Both the position numbers and the translations under genes were made by a program. A DNA stretch of 64,000 nt from positions 1 through 64,000 of the forward strand of contig NZ_BMTP01000010.1 of NCBI RefSeq assembly GCF_014649735.1, written 5' to 3'. The notes under the pieces are model-generated. The model had not been told where the DNA came from. It did no database searches and worked only from the letters and a program-made list of their open reading frames with translations. The DNA is from Streptomyces lavendofoliae. GTDB lineage: Bacteria > Actinomycetota > Actinomycetes > Streptomycetales > Streptomycetaceae. Each line of letters begins with the position of its first letter. The stretch's first letter is position 1. Shown piece after piece: positions 33,707-42,452 of this stretch.

Positions 33707-35521
33707 CTAGAAGGTCAGGTTCCAGGCGTTGATCCGGCCGGTGTCCTGGGTCGCGATGTCACGGACCCGGAGTTTCCAGGTCCCGTTGGCGACCTCGGCG
33801 GAGGCGTCGACCGTGTAGGTCTTGCCGACGTTGTCCGTACCGTCGTTGTCGGCGAAGTCCTCCAGCGGGTACACCGTGCCGTCGGGCGCGACCAGGGAGA
33901 CGACGAGGTCACCGCGGTAGGTGTGCACGATGTCGACGCCCACCTTCAAAGTGGCCGGCGCGTTGCCGGTGACGCCCGAGACGGTGAGCGGGCTCTCGAC
34001 GGTCGCGTTGTCCGCGATGGCGACGTCCGTGGTGTTCTCGAAGTACGAGCCCGTGGGAGGCGTCGTCGCGCCGACGGCCTTGAGGGCGTCGGTCTGGCCC
34101 TCGCCGAAGAAGCCGTTCTTGGTGGTGGTGCCCGTGCAGCGGCTGTCCGAGGGGCAGGCCACGTCCACGGCCTGGACGCCGAGCCGGGACCGGATGTCGG
34201 CCGGGGTGGCGGCCGGGTCGGCGCTCGCCAGCAGCGCGGCGACACCGGCGACGTGCGGCGACGCCATCGACGTGCCGTTCATGTTGCCGTACTTGCCGCC
34301 CGGCAGGGTGGAGTAGACGCCGGACGTGCCGTCGCCGCCCGGTGCGGCGATGTCGATGACGCCGTTGCCGAAGTTGGAGTACGACGCCTTGACGTTGCCC
34401 TTGCCCATCGCGGCGACGGTCACCACGCCGGGCAGCTCGGTCGGGATGTCCAGGCAGGCGTTGGTGATGGTGCGCCGGACGGGCGTGGAGTCGTTGGGGC
34501 TCTCCGTGTCGACCGTCTTGTTCGCCAGGTCCAGGTTGGAGTTGCCCGCCGCGGCGATCTGGAGCGAGCCGCGCCGCTCGGCGTACTCCTGGGCCCGCCG
34601 GACGCCCTCGATGATGGCGGCCTGGTCGGCGTTGTCCGGGCAGTTGAACTGCCAGGGGTCGGTGTAGTAGCTGTTGTTGGTGACCTTGAAGCCGTGGTCA
34701 CCGGCCCACATGAACCCGCAGACGGTGTTCTCCGCGAAGAACAGGCTGGTGCCCGGTTCGGCGATACGGACCGAGGAGATCTTCACCCCGGGGGCCACCC
34801 CGACGACGCCCTTGCCGTTCTTGGCGGCGGCGATCGTGCCGGCGACGTGCGTGCCGTGCGTACCGACGTCGCGCCACGCGCCGGCGCGGGTGTCGGCCTT
34901 GCCGTAGGCGCAGGAGACGGAGTCCGCGGCGTTGAAGTTCGGGGCGATGTCCTGGTGCCTGTCGTCCACGCCGGTGTCGAGCACGCCGACCTTGACCGCG
35001 GCGGAGCCGGTGTTCACGGCCCAGGCCTGGTCGGCCTTGATCTGGGTCATGTCCCAGCGCGTCAGGCTCTCGGCGAGCGTGGTCGTCGACTGGGTCGGGT
35101 TCGCCGGAAGCGCCGGGTTGTACGCGTCGGCCGGGACGTCCGAGGTGCGCGTCGCGCCCACCTGCTGGACGCCGGGCACGCCGCGCATGGCGGTGGTGAA
35201 GCCGGCCGAGGCGGAGTGGGCGACGATCACGCCGATGGCGTCGTAGGACGCGAACACCGACCCGCCGTTGTTCGCCACGGCCGTCCGCACGGCGGAGGTG
35301 TCGCCGGGCGCGGTGATCACGAGGTGGGCGCGGGTGCCCGCGGTCCACGCGGTGGCGGACGCGGGAGCGGCGACCGGGGCGGCGGCGGGAGCCGCGGCCG
35401 TGGCCTGCGGCGTGGGACCGACGGCCGTGGCCGGGGCTGCGGCGGCGAGCGTGGTGCCGATGACGGCCGCGGCGACCGTCATCGACTTGGCCGCGAGCCG
35501 GCTGGATATGTGACGTATCAA
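33707..35521 (-). CDS. Secreted S8 subtilisin-like protease with P domain
   Basis: The 604-residue preproenzyme has a signal peptide (about 1-33), an Ala/Pro-rich propeptide with an inhibitor I9-like fold (about 60-130), an S8 domain with Asp182 (VLDTGVDD), His222 (GTHGTHVAGT), oxyanion Asn327 (AAGNSN) and Ser418 (NGTSMASPHVAG), and a proprotein-convertase P domain (about 492-604, VDIVHTYRGDLVVSLVAPDG). It should be an extracellular endoprotease. GGAGG precedes the ATG. It stands alone, flanked by a strong terminator and a 400-bp upstream gap. Confidence 0.92.
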   Translation of the reverse strand: MIRHISSRLAAKSMTVAAAVIGTTLAAAAPATAVGPTPQATAAAPAAAPVAAPASATAWTAGTRAHLVITAPGDTSAVRTAVANNGGSVFASYDAIGVIVAHSASAGFTTAMRGVPGVQQVGATRTSDVPADAYNPALPANPTQSTTTLAESLTRWDMTQIKADQAWAVNTGSAAVKVGVLDTGVDDRHQDIAPNFNAADSVSCAYGKADTRAGAWRDVGTHGTHVAGTIAAAKNGKGVVGVAPGVKISSVRIAEPGTSLFFAENTVCGFMWAGDHGFKVTNNSYYTDPWQFNCPDNADQAAIIEGVRRAQEYAERRGSLQIAAAGNSNLDLANKTVDTESPNDSTPVRRTITNACLDIPTELPGVVTVAAMGKGNVKASYSNFGNGVIDIAAPGGDGTSGVYSTLPGGKYGNMNGTSMASPHVAGVAALLASADPAATPADIRSRLGVQAVDVACPSDSRCTGTTTKNGFFGEGQTDALKAVGATTPPTGSYFENTTDVAIADNATVESPLTVSGVTGNAPATLKVGVDIVHTYRGDLVVSLVAPDGTVYPLEDFADNDGTDNVGKTYTVDASAEVANGTWKLRVRDIATQDTGRINAWNLTF

Positions 35522-35923
35522 GGCGTCCTCCGAGTCCCGGCACGCTGGTCGGGCCGCCGGGCCGAATGAGTAGGGGGTGAACGCAAGATGTCAGACGCCC
35601 GAATGGCTGAGAAGGAGGGGAAACCCTTGCTGCCCCCCGCCACCGGGCACAAGGGTTCGCCCACGGGGCCGCGGGGCGCCCGGATCACCCGGGTTCACCC
35701 TGTTGCGTCACCGGCCCCAGGCTTCCTCGGCCATCGGCGGCCGGCGCCCCACCGGTGACCCGCCCCCCGCCGCCCCACGCCCGGCGCCCCACGACCGGCC
35801 CCGCGCACGGGAGTTGGGCGGTGGCCGTCGTCCGCGCCGGTCCGGCGGCCGGGGCGCCGCCGCCGGGCGGGGGCGCGCACCGTACAGTGCCCCGTGGGCG
35901 CGGCACGAGCATCGGGAGAGCGA
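35522..35923. other. 402-bp intergenic region upstream of the subtilase
   Basis: Divergent promoters for the subtilase (left) and the ABM-domain gene (right) should be here. An AACCCTTG / CAAGGGTT inverted pair (35622-35629, 35650-35657) is the only clear structure. No gene was recognised. Confidence 0.45.
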
Positions 35924-36496
35924 GTGACCGCGGTGAGTCTTGAGCACAGGACCGTGCCCGCCGACACCGGCGAAGTGACCCTGCTGATCGCCCGGCAGGT
36001 CGAGCCGGGGCACGAGGCGGCGTTCGAGCGGTGGGCGCGGGGCATTCTCGCCGACGCGGCACGGTTCCCCGGGCACCTGGGCCACGGCCTGTTCCGGCCG
36101 TCCGCCGAGGGCGCCCCCTGGTTCCTGGTGCACCGCTTCCAGGACGCGGCGGCGTGCCGCGAGTGGCAGGAGTCCCCGGAGCGGGCGGCCTGGTTCGCCA
36201 ACTGCGAGGGTCACCACCACACCGAGGTGGCGCGGCGGGAGCTCACGGGCATGGAGACCTGGTTCGCCAAGCCGGGCGCGGTGACGCCGGCGCCCCCGCG
36301 GTGGAAGATGGCGATCAGCGCCACCCTGGCGATCTACCCGATCTCCCTGCTCGGCAGCTACTTCCTGGTCCCGCGCCTGGCGGGGCTGCACCCGGTCGTC
36401 GGCAGCGCGGTGATCGCCTGCGTGTTCAACGTCCTCATGACCTACGCGGCGATGCCGGCCGTCAGCCGCCTGCTGCGCGGGTGGCTCCGCCGGTAG
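35924..36496 (+). CDS. ABM-domain protein with C-terminal membrane helices
   Basis: The 190-residue protein has an antibiotic-biosynthesis-monooxygenase-like ferredoxin fold (about 5-115, VTLLIARQVEPGHEAAFERW) and a C-terminal pair of membrane helices (about 130-180). This is a known family layout in actinobacteria with no settled function; a heme or quinone-type substrate is possible. The GTG at 35924 (VTAVSLEHR) has GGGAGAG upstream and is preferred to the start 30 bases earlier. Confidence 0.75.
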   Translation: MTAVSLEHRTVPADTGEVTLLIARQVEPGHEAAFERWARGILADAARFPGHLGHGLFRPSAEGAPWFLVHRFQDAAACREWQESPERAAWFANCEGHHHTEVARRELTGMETWFAKPGAVTPAPPRWKMAISATLAIYPISLLGSYFLVPRLAGLHPVVGSAVIACVFNVLMTYAAMPAVSRLLRGWLRR

Positions 36497-36561
36497 CGCG
36501 GCACCCGTGCCGTTGCGGCGGGGCGGTCATCCGCGAGGATGGGCGAAGAAAGGGGTAAATC

Positions 36562-36981
36562 ATGACATCTCGTCTCAACCCGTACATCAGCTTCGACGGT
36601 GACGCGCGCCAGGCCCTGGAGTTCTACCAGCAGGTCTTCGGCGGCGAACTCAGCCTCAACACCTATGGCGACTTCGGTACCGACGACCAGGGCCGGGCCG
36701 GGAAGATCATGCACGGCATGCTGGAGACAGACCGCGGCTTCACCCTGATGGGGGCCGACCAGCCGCCGGGCTCCGAGCACCGGCCCGGCAACAACATGGC
36801 CGTCAGCCTGAGCGGCGACAGCGCGGACGCGCCGGTCCTGCGCGGCTACTGGGAGAAGCTCTCCGACAGCGGCGCCGTCTCCGTCCCCCTGGAGACGCAG
36901 GTGTGGGGCGACGAGTTCGGGATGTGCGTGGACCGCTTCGGCATCACGTGGATGGTGAACATCGGACAGCCACAGGGCTGA
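36562..36981 (+). CDS. VOC-family protein (PhnB/3-demethylubiquinone-methyltransferase-like)
   Basis: The 139-residue protein begins NPYISFDGDARQALEFYQQV and ends with VWGDEFGMCVDRFGITWMV, the pattern of the PhnB/YjdN branch of the glyoxalase fold. The physiological substrate is unknown. AAAGGGG lies eight bases before the ATG. A GC inverted repeat (36983-36993 / 37024-37034) follows and may terminate it. Confidence 0.85.
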   Translation: MTSRLNPYISFDGDARQALEFYQQVFGGELSLNTYGDFGTDDQGRAGKIMHGMLETDRGFTLMGADQPPGSEHRPGNNMAVSLSGDSADAPVLRGYWEKLSDSGAVSVPLETQVWGDEFGMCVDRFGITWMVNIGQPQG

Positions 36982-37067
36982 GCCGCCGGGCCGCCGGGGC
37001 CGACCGACCGGGCCGGTGCGGTACGGCCCGGCGGTGTGCTCCGCCGCGCACCGGGTACGAGCGCGGC

Positions 37068-37445
37068 ATGAGGCAGTCGGTCGAGGACGTTCACACCATG
37101 GTCCAGGAGGACACCACGGTCCGCGAGGACATCGACACCGCGCGGGACGAGGCGGCCCTCGGTCTGTCGGAGGCGCGCCACGGCGTCGTGGCGCTGGCGG
37201 CCGGCGGGGCGTGCGGTCTGCTGGCCCTGCTGTCGGCGCACTCGACGCTGGTGCGGGGGCTGGAACGGGTGTGGACGCCCGAGAAGGTCACGGGTGCGCT
37301 CACCGTCGTCTACGCGTCGGGCGCCTCCGTCCTCGTCCACTACGGATCGAAGCGCATGCGGGTGGCCCGCGCGGCGTCCCGTGAGGCGCTGCACTCCTCC
37401 GTGGACGTCGTCCGCCACGTGGTGGACGAGCTGAAGGACGCCTGA
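37068..37445 (+). CDS. Small membrane protein, holin-X-like
   Basis: The 125-residue protein has a charged N-terminus, two hydrophobic segments (about 42-60 and 75-92) and an amphipathic C-terminus. The layout recalls actinobacterial holin-superfamily (Holin-X) proteins that are usually of unknown function. A GAGGA site suits the internal ATG at 37098 better than the ATG at 37068, so the true protein may be 115 residues. No phage genes surround it. Confidence 0.6.
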   Translation: MRQSVEDVHTMVQEDTTVREDIDTARDEAALGLSEARHGVVALAAGGACGLLALLSAHSTLVRGLERVWTPEKVTGALTVVYASGASVLVHYGSKRMRVARAASREALHSSVDVVRHVVDELKDA

Positions 37446-37588
37446 CCACCCCAGCGCCCGCCCCACCACTCCGGGGCCCCGCCCGGGCCGCCGTGACCGC
37501 CCCCTTCCGGCTTGACCGGCCCGCACCCGGAAGCGCGCGGGTTCGTCTGTGCCCGCAGAGGACGCGGCAGCTGTCGGAGCCACAGGAA

Positions 37589-38815
37589 TCAGCGGCGTAC
37601 GGCGCCGGCCGCTGTCCACGGCGTGATGAGCGCGGCGGCCACGGAGACGGTGGCCAGGAGGAAGAACAGCGGTCCGTAGCCGCCGAGGGGGACGGCCAGG
37701 GCGGCCCCGGCGAACGGCGCGAGTGCCGCCGCTGTGTGGGCGGGCGCGGCCAGGAGGCCGGAGAGGCGGCCGTAGTGGGTGGTGCCCCAGCGGTCGGTGA
37801 CGGCGGTGGCCTGGAGGAGGGTGAGGTTGCCACGTACCATTCCGGCCGCGACCGACACGGCGATGAGCAGGCCGTAGGGCCCGGGGACGGCGGCGAAGGC
37901 GGCGGTGGTCAGTGCGCCGAGCGCGATGAGGATCGTGGTGCGGGCGGTGGCGGTGGTGCGGCGGGCGAGGGCGGCGTACAGGGTGCGGCCGAGGGTCTGT
38001 CCGGCGCCGCCGATGCCGAGGGCCCAGGCGGCCTGACTGGTGGTGTACCCGCGTTCCAGCAGGAGCGGGACGAGGGCGACGACGACGGCGTACATCGCGA
38101 AGCCCGAGAGGGTGAAGGCGGCGGCGAGCAGGAGGAAGGGTCGGCTGCGCCCCACCTCGGCGGCGCCCTCGGGCGTGCGGGCCGGGCTGGTCGGGGCGTC
38201 GGGCCAGGGTGCGCGCAGTGCCAGGGCGTGGGCGGGGATGGTGACGGCGGCGAGGACGGCGGCGAGCACGAGGTAGGTGTGGCGCCAGGACAGGTGGTCG
38301 GCGAGGGCCGCGGTCAGGGGCGCGAAGACCGTGGAGGCGAGCCCGCCGGCGAGGGTGACGATGGTCAGGGCGCGCACGTGGTCGGGGGCCCACCAGCGAG
38401 TGAGGGCGGCGAACGCGGGTTGGTAGAAGGTGGCGGCCATCGCGAGCCCGGCCGACGCCCAACCGAGGAAGAACACCGGGATGTTCGGGGCTGTGGCCAC
38501 GATCAGGATGCTGACCACGCCGAGTACGGAACCGACGGTCATGACGGTGCGGGGGCCGCTTCGGTCGAGGACGCGTCCGACGCGGATCCCGGCGAGGGCG
38601 GAGACGGCGAGAGCGAGGGAGAACGCCGCGGTGGTCGCCCCGGCCGACCACCCGGTCGCGGCGGTGATCCCCGGGTTGAGGACGGGGAATGCGTAGTAGA
38701 CGATGCCCCAGCTCACGATCTGTGTGGCGCAGAGGGCGGGCAGGGCGGCGCGGGGCCGCGACCGGTCCCCTGTTCCGGTCGCGGCCCCGCCGCCTCGGGT
38801 GCCGAGGTCGGTCAC
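37589..38815 (-). CDS. Major facilitator superfamily exporter in arsenic island
   Basis: The 408-residue protein has 12 predicted membrane helices and the MFS loop 2-3 motif RVGRVLDRSGPR. The GTG start at 38815 overlaps the upstream flavoprotein stop by GTGA, so the two are translated together. Linkage to arsO and arsR suggests that it exports an arsenical or a product of the flavoprotein. No GAPDH gene is present, so the ArsJ pathway (arseno-phosphoglycerate export) is not supported. Confidence 0.8.
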   Translation of the reverse strand: MTDLGTRGGGAATGTGDRSRPRAALPALCATQIVSWGIVYYAFPVLNPGITAATGWSAGATTAAFSLALAVSALAGIRVGRVLDRSGPRTVMTVGSVLGVVSILIVATAPNIPVFFLGWASAGLAMAATFYQPAFAALTRWWAPDHVRALTIVTLAGGLASTVFAPLTAALADHLSWRHTYLVLAAVLAAVTIPAHALALRAPWPDAPTSPARTPEGAAEVGRSRPFLLLAAAFTLSGFAMYAVVVALVPLLLERGYTTSQAAWALGIGGAGQTLGRTLYAALARRTTATARTTILIALGALTTAAFAAVPGPYGLLIAVSVAAGMVRGNLTLLQATAVTDRWGTTHYGRLSGLLAAPAHTAAALAPFAGAALAVPLGGYGPLFFLLATVSVAAALITPWTAAGAVRR

Positions 38816-40215
38816 GGGGCGCAGCAGCCGCCCGCCGGGGCCTGCTCGGCAGCCGCCCCGACCGCGGCGGGGGCGCCGGGCCGGACGAGCCGCGGTGCGG
38901 GCGCGCAGCAGCCGCCACCGTCAGCCTCCGGAGCCTCAGGCGCGTCGAACAGGCCCGCGCCGCCGCAGACTCCGGTCTCGGGGAGGGTGAGTTCCACGCG
39001 GTCGGCGGACTCGAGGTCGCCGGCGATCGCGGCGGCGACGGAGCGCACTTGCTCGTACCCGGTCATCGCGAGGAAGGTCGGGGCGCGGCCGTAGGACTTC
39101 ATGCCGACCAGGTACACGCCCTGCTCGGGGTGGGAGAGCTCGCGGTGGCCGTGCGGGTAGACGGTGCCGCAGGAGTGCTGGTTGGGGTCGATCAGCGGCG
39201 CGAGCCCGACCGGGGCCTGGAGGCGCTCGTCGAGGGTTAGGCGCAGTTCGTCGAGGAAGGACAGGTCGGGTCGGAAGCCGGTCAGGACGATCACCTCGTC
39301 GACCGGGTCCAGGCGGCGGCCGTCCTCACCGAGCAGGACCGGGCGACCGTCGGCGTCGCGCTCGATCGCCTCGGTGCGGAAGCCGGTGACCGCGTCTGCG
39401 TGGCCCTCGTCGACGGCGGCTTTGGCCGCCAGACCCAGGGCGCCGCGCGCCGGGAGCTGGTCGGCTTCGCCGCCGCCGAAGGTGGAGCCGGAGAGGCCGC
39501 GGCGCAAGATCCACACCCCCTTCGTCCCGGTGCCGCCGCCGGACTCGGCGAGGTCGGCGAGGTGGGCGAGGGCGGTGAAGGCGGAGGCGCCGGAGCCGAT
39601 CACGGCGGTGCGCTTGCCCGCGTACCGGGCGCGGACGGCGGGGTCCTTCAGGTCCGGGACGCGGTAGGTGATCCGGTCCGCGGCGGCCTTCTCGCCGAGG
39701 GCCGGGAGGCCGCTGCCGCCGGCCGGGCCGGGCGTGCCCCAGGTGCCGGAGGCGTCGACGACCGCGCGGGCGAAGAGGCGCTTCTCACGGCCATCGGCGT
39801 AAGCGACGTGCACGACGAACGGCTGCTGCTCGCGGTCGGCGTCCACGATCCGGTCCCGGCCCGCCCGGGAGACACCGGTGACGGTGGCGCCGGTGCGGAC
39901 GCGGTCGCCGAGGACGTCGGCGAGCGGTTGCAGGTAGAGGTCGGCCCAGTCGCCGCCGGAGGGGTAGGTGGCCGGGTCGGGGCGTGTCCAGCCGGTGGGG
40001 GCGAGGAGCTTTTCGGCGGCGGGGTCGACGACCTCGCCCCAGGTGGAGAACAGGCGTACGTGCGACCACTCGCGCACCGCGGCGCCGGCTGTGGGCCCGG
40101 CCTCCAGGACCAGGGGCTCGATGCCCTGGTCGAGCAGGTGGGCGGCGGCGGCCAGACCGGCGGGGCCGGCCCCGATCACGACGACGGGCAGCTCGGTGGT
40201 GGCGGGCGCGTTCAC
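38812..40215 (-). CDS. FAD/NAD(P)-binding oxidoreductase with two C-terminal CCAP motifs
   Basis: The 467-residue flavoprotein has the FAD loop VIGAGPAGLAAAAHL near residue 15, the NADP loop VIGSGASAFTAL mid-protein, and the DEVIVLTGFRPD segment of the flavin monooxygenase/thioredoxin-reductase-like group. The last 40 residues hold two GG-x-CCAP motifs, the second at the very C-terminus. Vicinal Cys pairs bind trivalent arsenic well, so the tail may bind or deliver As(III) (inference). The GTG start at 40215 has AAGGAG. The gene diverges from arsO and shares its operator region. Confidence 0.82.
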   Translation of the reverse strand: MNAPATTELPVVVIGAGPAGLAAAAHLLDQGIEPLVLEAGPTAGAAVREWSHVRLFSTWGEVVDPAAEKLLAPTGWTRPDPATYPSGGDWADLYLQPLADVLGDRVRTGATVTGVSRAGRDRIVDADREQQPFVVHVAYADGREKRLFARAVVDASGTWGTPGPAGGSGLPALGEKAAADRITYRVPDLKDPAVRARYAGKRTAVIGSGASAFTALAHLADLAESGGGTGTKGVWILRRGLSGSTFGGGEADQLPARGALGLAAKAAVDEGHADAVTGFRTEAIERDADGRPVLLGEDGRRLDPVDEVIVLTGFRPDLSFLDELRLTLDERLQAPVGLAPLIDPNQHSCGTVYPHGHRELSHPEQGVYLVGMKSYGRAPTFLAMTGYEQVRSVAAAIAGDLESADRVELTLPETGVCGGAGLFDAPEAPEADGGGCCAPAPRLVRPGAPAAVGAAAEQAPAGGCCAP

Positions 40216-40324
40216 GGCGACTCCTTGCGTGTTTCGACATTTGTCGATGGCTTGCGCGGCCCAGCATGACACCTGTATTGATGAGCGTCAACATAGACAG
40301 TCATCGAAATCAGGGGGATCGCTC
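40216..40324. promoter_or_regulatory. Divergent ars promoter with ArsR-type dyads
   Basis: Two dyads are visible: TTCGACATTTGTCGA (40233-40247, perfect TCGAC/GTCGA arms) and TTGATGAGCGTCAA (40278-40291, TTGA-N6-TCAA as in many ArsR sites). GTCAACATAGAC (40287-40298) recurs exactly before arsR at 41409-41420 and its CATAGAC part fits a -10. AGGGGG then lies before the arsO ATG. One ArsR likely controls both directions. Confidence 0.65.
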
Positions 40325-41386
40325 ATGGAGCACATCGACGTCGCCGTGATCGGCGGCGGCCAGTCCGGCCTCGCCACCGCCCACGCGCTGCTGAGGCGCG
40401 GGCTGCGGCCGGTGGTGCTGGAGGCGTCCGATCGTGCGGTCGGGTCGTGGCCGCGCTACTACGACAGCCTCACGCTGTTCTCGGCCGTCCGGTACAGCTC
40501 CCTGCCCGGGATGCCGTTTCCCGGTGCCGACCGTGACCGCTACCCGCACCGGGACGAGGTCGTCGACTACCTCGCCGCCTACGCCGACCGCCTGGACGCG
40601 GAGATCCGGACGGGCTGTCGCGTCAGCGCGGTCCGCCGCACCGGCGACGTCTTCGCGGTGGAGCTGGAGGGCGGTGGTCGGCTGTCCGCGCGGGCCGTCG
40701 TGGCGGCCTCCGGGACGTTCGGCCGACCGCACCGGCCGGCGCTGCCGGGCCTGGGGGAGTTCACCGGGCAGGTGCTGCACGCCGCCGACTACCGCGGCCC
40801 GGCCCCCTTCGCCGGCCGCCGGGTGGTCGTGGTCGGGGCCGGGAACTCCGCCGTGCAGATCGCCGCCGAGCTCGCCGGGACGGCACGGGTCACGCTCGCC
40901 ACCCGTGGGCCGGTGAGGTTCGCGGCCCGGCGCGTCCTCGGCCGCGATCTGCACTTCTGGACGGTCCGTACCGGCCTGGACATCGCACCCCTCGGCCGGT
41001 TCCTGTCGCGCCCGCCGGCGCAGCCGGTCATCGACGACGGCCGCTACCGGGCCGCCCTGGCCGCGGGCCGACCCGACCGGCGGCCGCTGTTCACCGCCGC
41101 CGACGGGGCCGAGCTCGTCTGGCCGGACGGGCGGCGGGAGGAGGCCGACGCGATCGTTCTCGCCACCGGCTACCGCCCCGACCTTCCCTACCTCGCCGGC
41201 CTCGACGGCGCTCTCGACGACGACGGGTACTCCCGGCACCGCGAGGGCCTCGCCACCCGTGTACCGGGCCTGGCGTTCGTCGGGCTGGAATGGCAGCGCG
41301 GTCTCTCGTCGAACTCGCTGCGCGGCGTCGGCCGGGACGCGGAACGGATCGCCCGGCGCCTGGCTGCCCGCCTCGCGTGCCGGTGA
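40325..41386 (+). CDS. arsO: ArsO-type flavin-dependent monooxygenase
   Basis: The 353-residue protein has FAD loop VIGGGQSGLATAHALL, then LTLFSAVRYSSLPGMPFPG, the NADPH loop VVGAGNSAVQIAAELA and the late ATGYRPDLPYL motif. This is the ArsO branch of flavin monooxygenases found in Streptomyces ars clusters. The reaction is not firmly settled; oxidation of an arsenical or redox support for resistance is proposed. It sits between the flavoprotein/MFS pair and arsR, with an ArsR-like operator upstream. Confidence 0.8.
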   Translation: MEHIDVAVIGGGQSGLATAHALLRRGLRPVVLEASDRAVGSWPRYYDSLTLFSAVRYSSLPGMPFPGADRDRYPHRDEVVDYLAAYADRLDAEIRTGCRVSAVRRTGDVFAVELEGGGRLSARAVVAASGTFGRPHRPALPGLGEFTGQVLHAADYRGPAPFAGRRVVVVGAGNSAVQIAAELAGTARVTLATRGPVRFAARRVLGRDLHFWTVRTGLDIAPLGRFLSRPPAQPVIDDGRYRAALAAGRPDRRPLFTAADGAELVWPDGRREEADAIVLATGYRPDLPYLAGLDGALDDDGYSRHREGLATRVPGLAFVGLEWQRGLSSNSLRGVGRDAERIARRLAARLACR

Positions 41387-41398
41387 CGGACACGCTGG

Positions 41399-41420
41399 TT
41401 CGACGTGTGTCAACATAGAC
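41399..41420. promoter_or_regulatory. ArsR-type operator and -10 upstream of arsR
   Basis: TTCGACGTGTGTCAA (41399-41413) matches the box at 40233 (TTCGAC-N4-GTCrA), and GTCAACATAGAC (41409-41420) is identical to the sequence before arsO. The arsR ATG follows by two bases, so the transcript is probably leaderless and autoregulated. Confidence 0.6.
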
Positions 41421-41422
41421 GC

Positions 41423-41797
41423 ATGTCGAATGCGAAGGTGCTGCCGCTGCTCGAACCCGCCGACGGCCAGGGTGTGGCGCCGTGCTGTCCGCCGCTGACC
41501 GAGCGCCCGATGACCGCCGAGGAGGCCGAGACGGCCGCGCGCATGTTCAAGGCCCTCGGTGACCCGGTCCGGCTGCGGCTGTTCTCCGCCGTGGCCTCGC
41601 ACGAGGGCGGGGAGGCGTGCGTCTGCGACATCTCCGACGTCGGCGTCTCCCAGCCCACCGTCTCCCACCACCTGAAGAAGCTCAAGGAGGCGGGCCTCCT
41701 CACCTCCGAGCGGCGCGGCACCTGGGTCTACTACCGGGTCGAGCCGTCGGTGCTCGCCGCGATGGGCAAGCTGCTGAGCCTGCCGGCCGCGGCCTGA
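41423..41797 (+). CDS. arsR: ArsR-family repressor, CVCD type
   Basis: The 124-residue protein has the winged helix (SQPTVSHHLKKLKEAGLL recognition helix) and CVCD in the alpha-3 helix, the classic As(III)/Sb(III) ligand site. A further Cys pair lies near the N-terminus (APCCPPL). The start is the ATG at 41423; the GTG 18 bases earlier lies inside the operator. It should repress itself, arsO and probably the divergent flavoprotein/MFS genes until As(III) binds. Confidence 0.88.
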   Translation: MSNAKVLPLLEPADGQGVAPCCPPLTERPMTAEEAETAARMFKALGDPVRLRLFSAVASHEGGEACVCDISDVGVSQPTVSHHLKKLKEAGLLTSERRGTWVYYRVEPSVLAAMGKLLSLPAAA

Positions 41798-41827
41798 CGA
41801 TCGAGCGGACGGGCGGAGGGGGAGCCG

Positions 41828-41990
41828 GTGAACGGGGCGCTGGGCGCCACGTTGGTGCCGCTGGCGGTGGAGCGTGCCGAGCAGGTGCCGGCGATCCACC
41901 CGGCGGGCGTCGACAAGGCAACGCGACCTTCGAGACCGGCCCGCCGTCGTGGGAGGCGTTCGAGGCCGCGGAGCCGGCCTCGGGAGTCGG
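41828..41990 (+). pseudogene. Frameshifted N-terminal fragment of a GNAT acetyltransferase (ArsN/PAT-like)
   Basis: One frame reads LAVERAEQVPAIHPAGVDK and the next frame continues GNATFETGPPSWEAFEAAEP. Joined, they match the start of phosphinothricin-type GNAT enzymes (AIYxxGIxxGNATFET). The break at about 41919 is explained by loss of one G in the GACAAG-GCAACG stretch. No acetyl-CoA site follows, so the 3' part is lost too. Such GNAT genes, called arsN when linked to ars operons, detoxify organoarsenicals such as arsinothricin. Confidence 0.7.
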
Positions 41991-42041
41991 CCCGGCACCT
42001 GATGCGCTACGGGAGGCAGAGCATGCCGGAGCCGGGAGCGG

Positions 42042-42452
42042 TCAGGGGCGCACCGGCTCGTGCTCGGGCAGCCGAGCCCGCAGTGCGGCGGCGAAGTCCT
42101 CGGCGCGGGCGAGCTGGACACGCAGCTTCTCCACCTGCTCCGCCGCGCTCTGCTCGTACTCGCGCACGCGCTGAAGGAGCACCTCGCGCTCGTCCGGGCC
42201 CAGGTCGTCCCCGGCGTCGAGGTGGTCGGTGGCGTCCAGCAGGTCGCGCATCTGATCCAGCGTGAAGCCGAGCGGCTTCATCCGCCGGATGACCATGAGT
42301 CGGGCCACGTCGTTGTCGGTGTAGAGCCGGAACCCGCCCTGGGACCGGGCGGAGGGGACGACGAGGCCGGTCTCCTCGTAGTGCCGGATGGTGCGCAGGG
42401 ACAGCTCGGTGCGCGCGGCGACCTCGCCGATCTGCATGTGCTTGCCGTCCAC
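42042..42452 (-). CDS. MerR-family transcriptional regulator
   Basis: The 136-residue protein has the MerR winged helix (MQIGEVAARTELSLRTIRHY, EETGLVVPSARSQGGFRLYT) and a long dimerisation coiled coil (about 90-130). There are no C-terminal Cys residues, so it is not a mercury- or copper-type sensor; the signal is unknown. The GTG at 42452 has AGGAG upstream. A 22-bp palindrome before it, facing the SulP gene, is the expected operator. Confidence 0.87.
   Translation of the reverse strand: MDGKHMQIGEVAARTELSLRTIRHYEETGLVVPSARSQGGFRLYTDNDVARLMVIRRMKPLGFTLDQMRDLLDATDHLDAGDDLGPDEREVLLQRVREYEQSAAEQVEKLRVQLARAEDFAAALRARLPEHEPVRP

Noticed and set aside
37068..37445. Prophage remnant suggested by the holin-X-like protein
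   Set aside because: No phage structural, integrase or lysin genes are near; such small membrane proteins are common outside phages.
37589..38815. MFS gene as ArsJ
   Set aside because: ArsJ works with a linked GAPDH that makes arseno-phosphoglycerate; no such gene is present.
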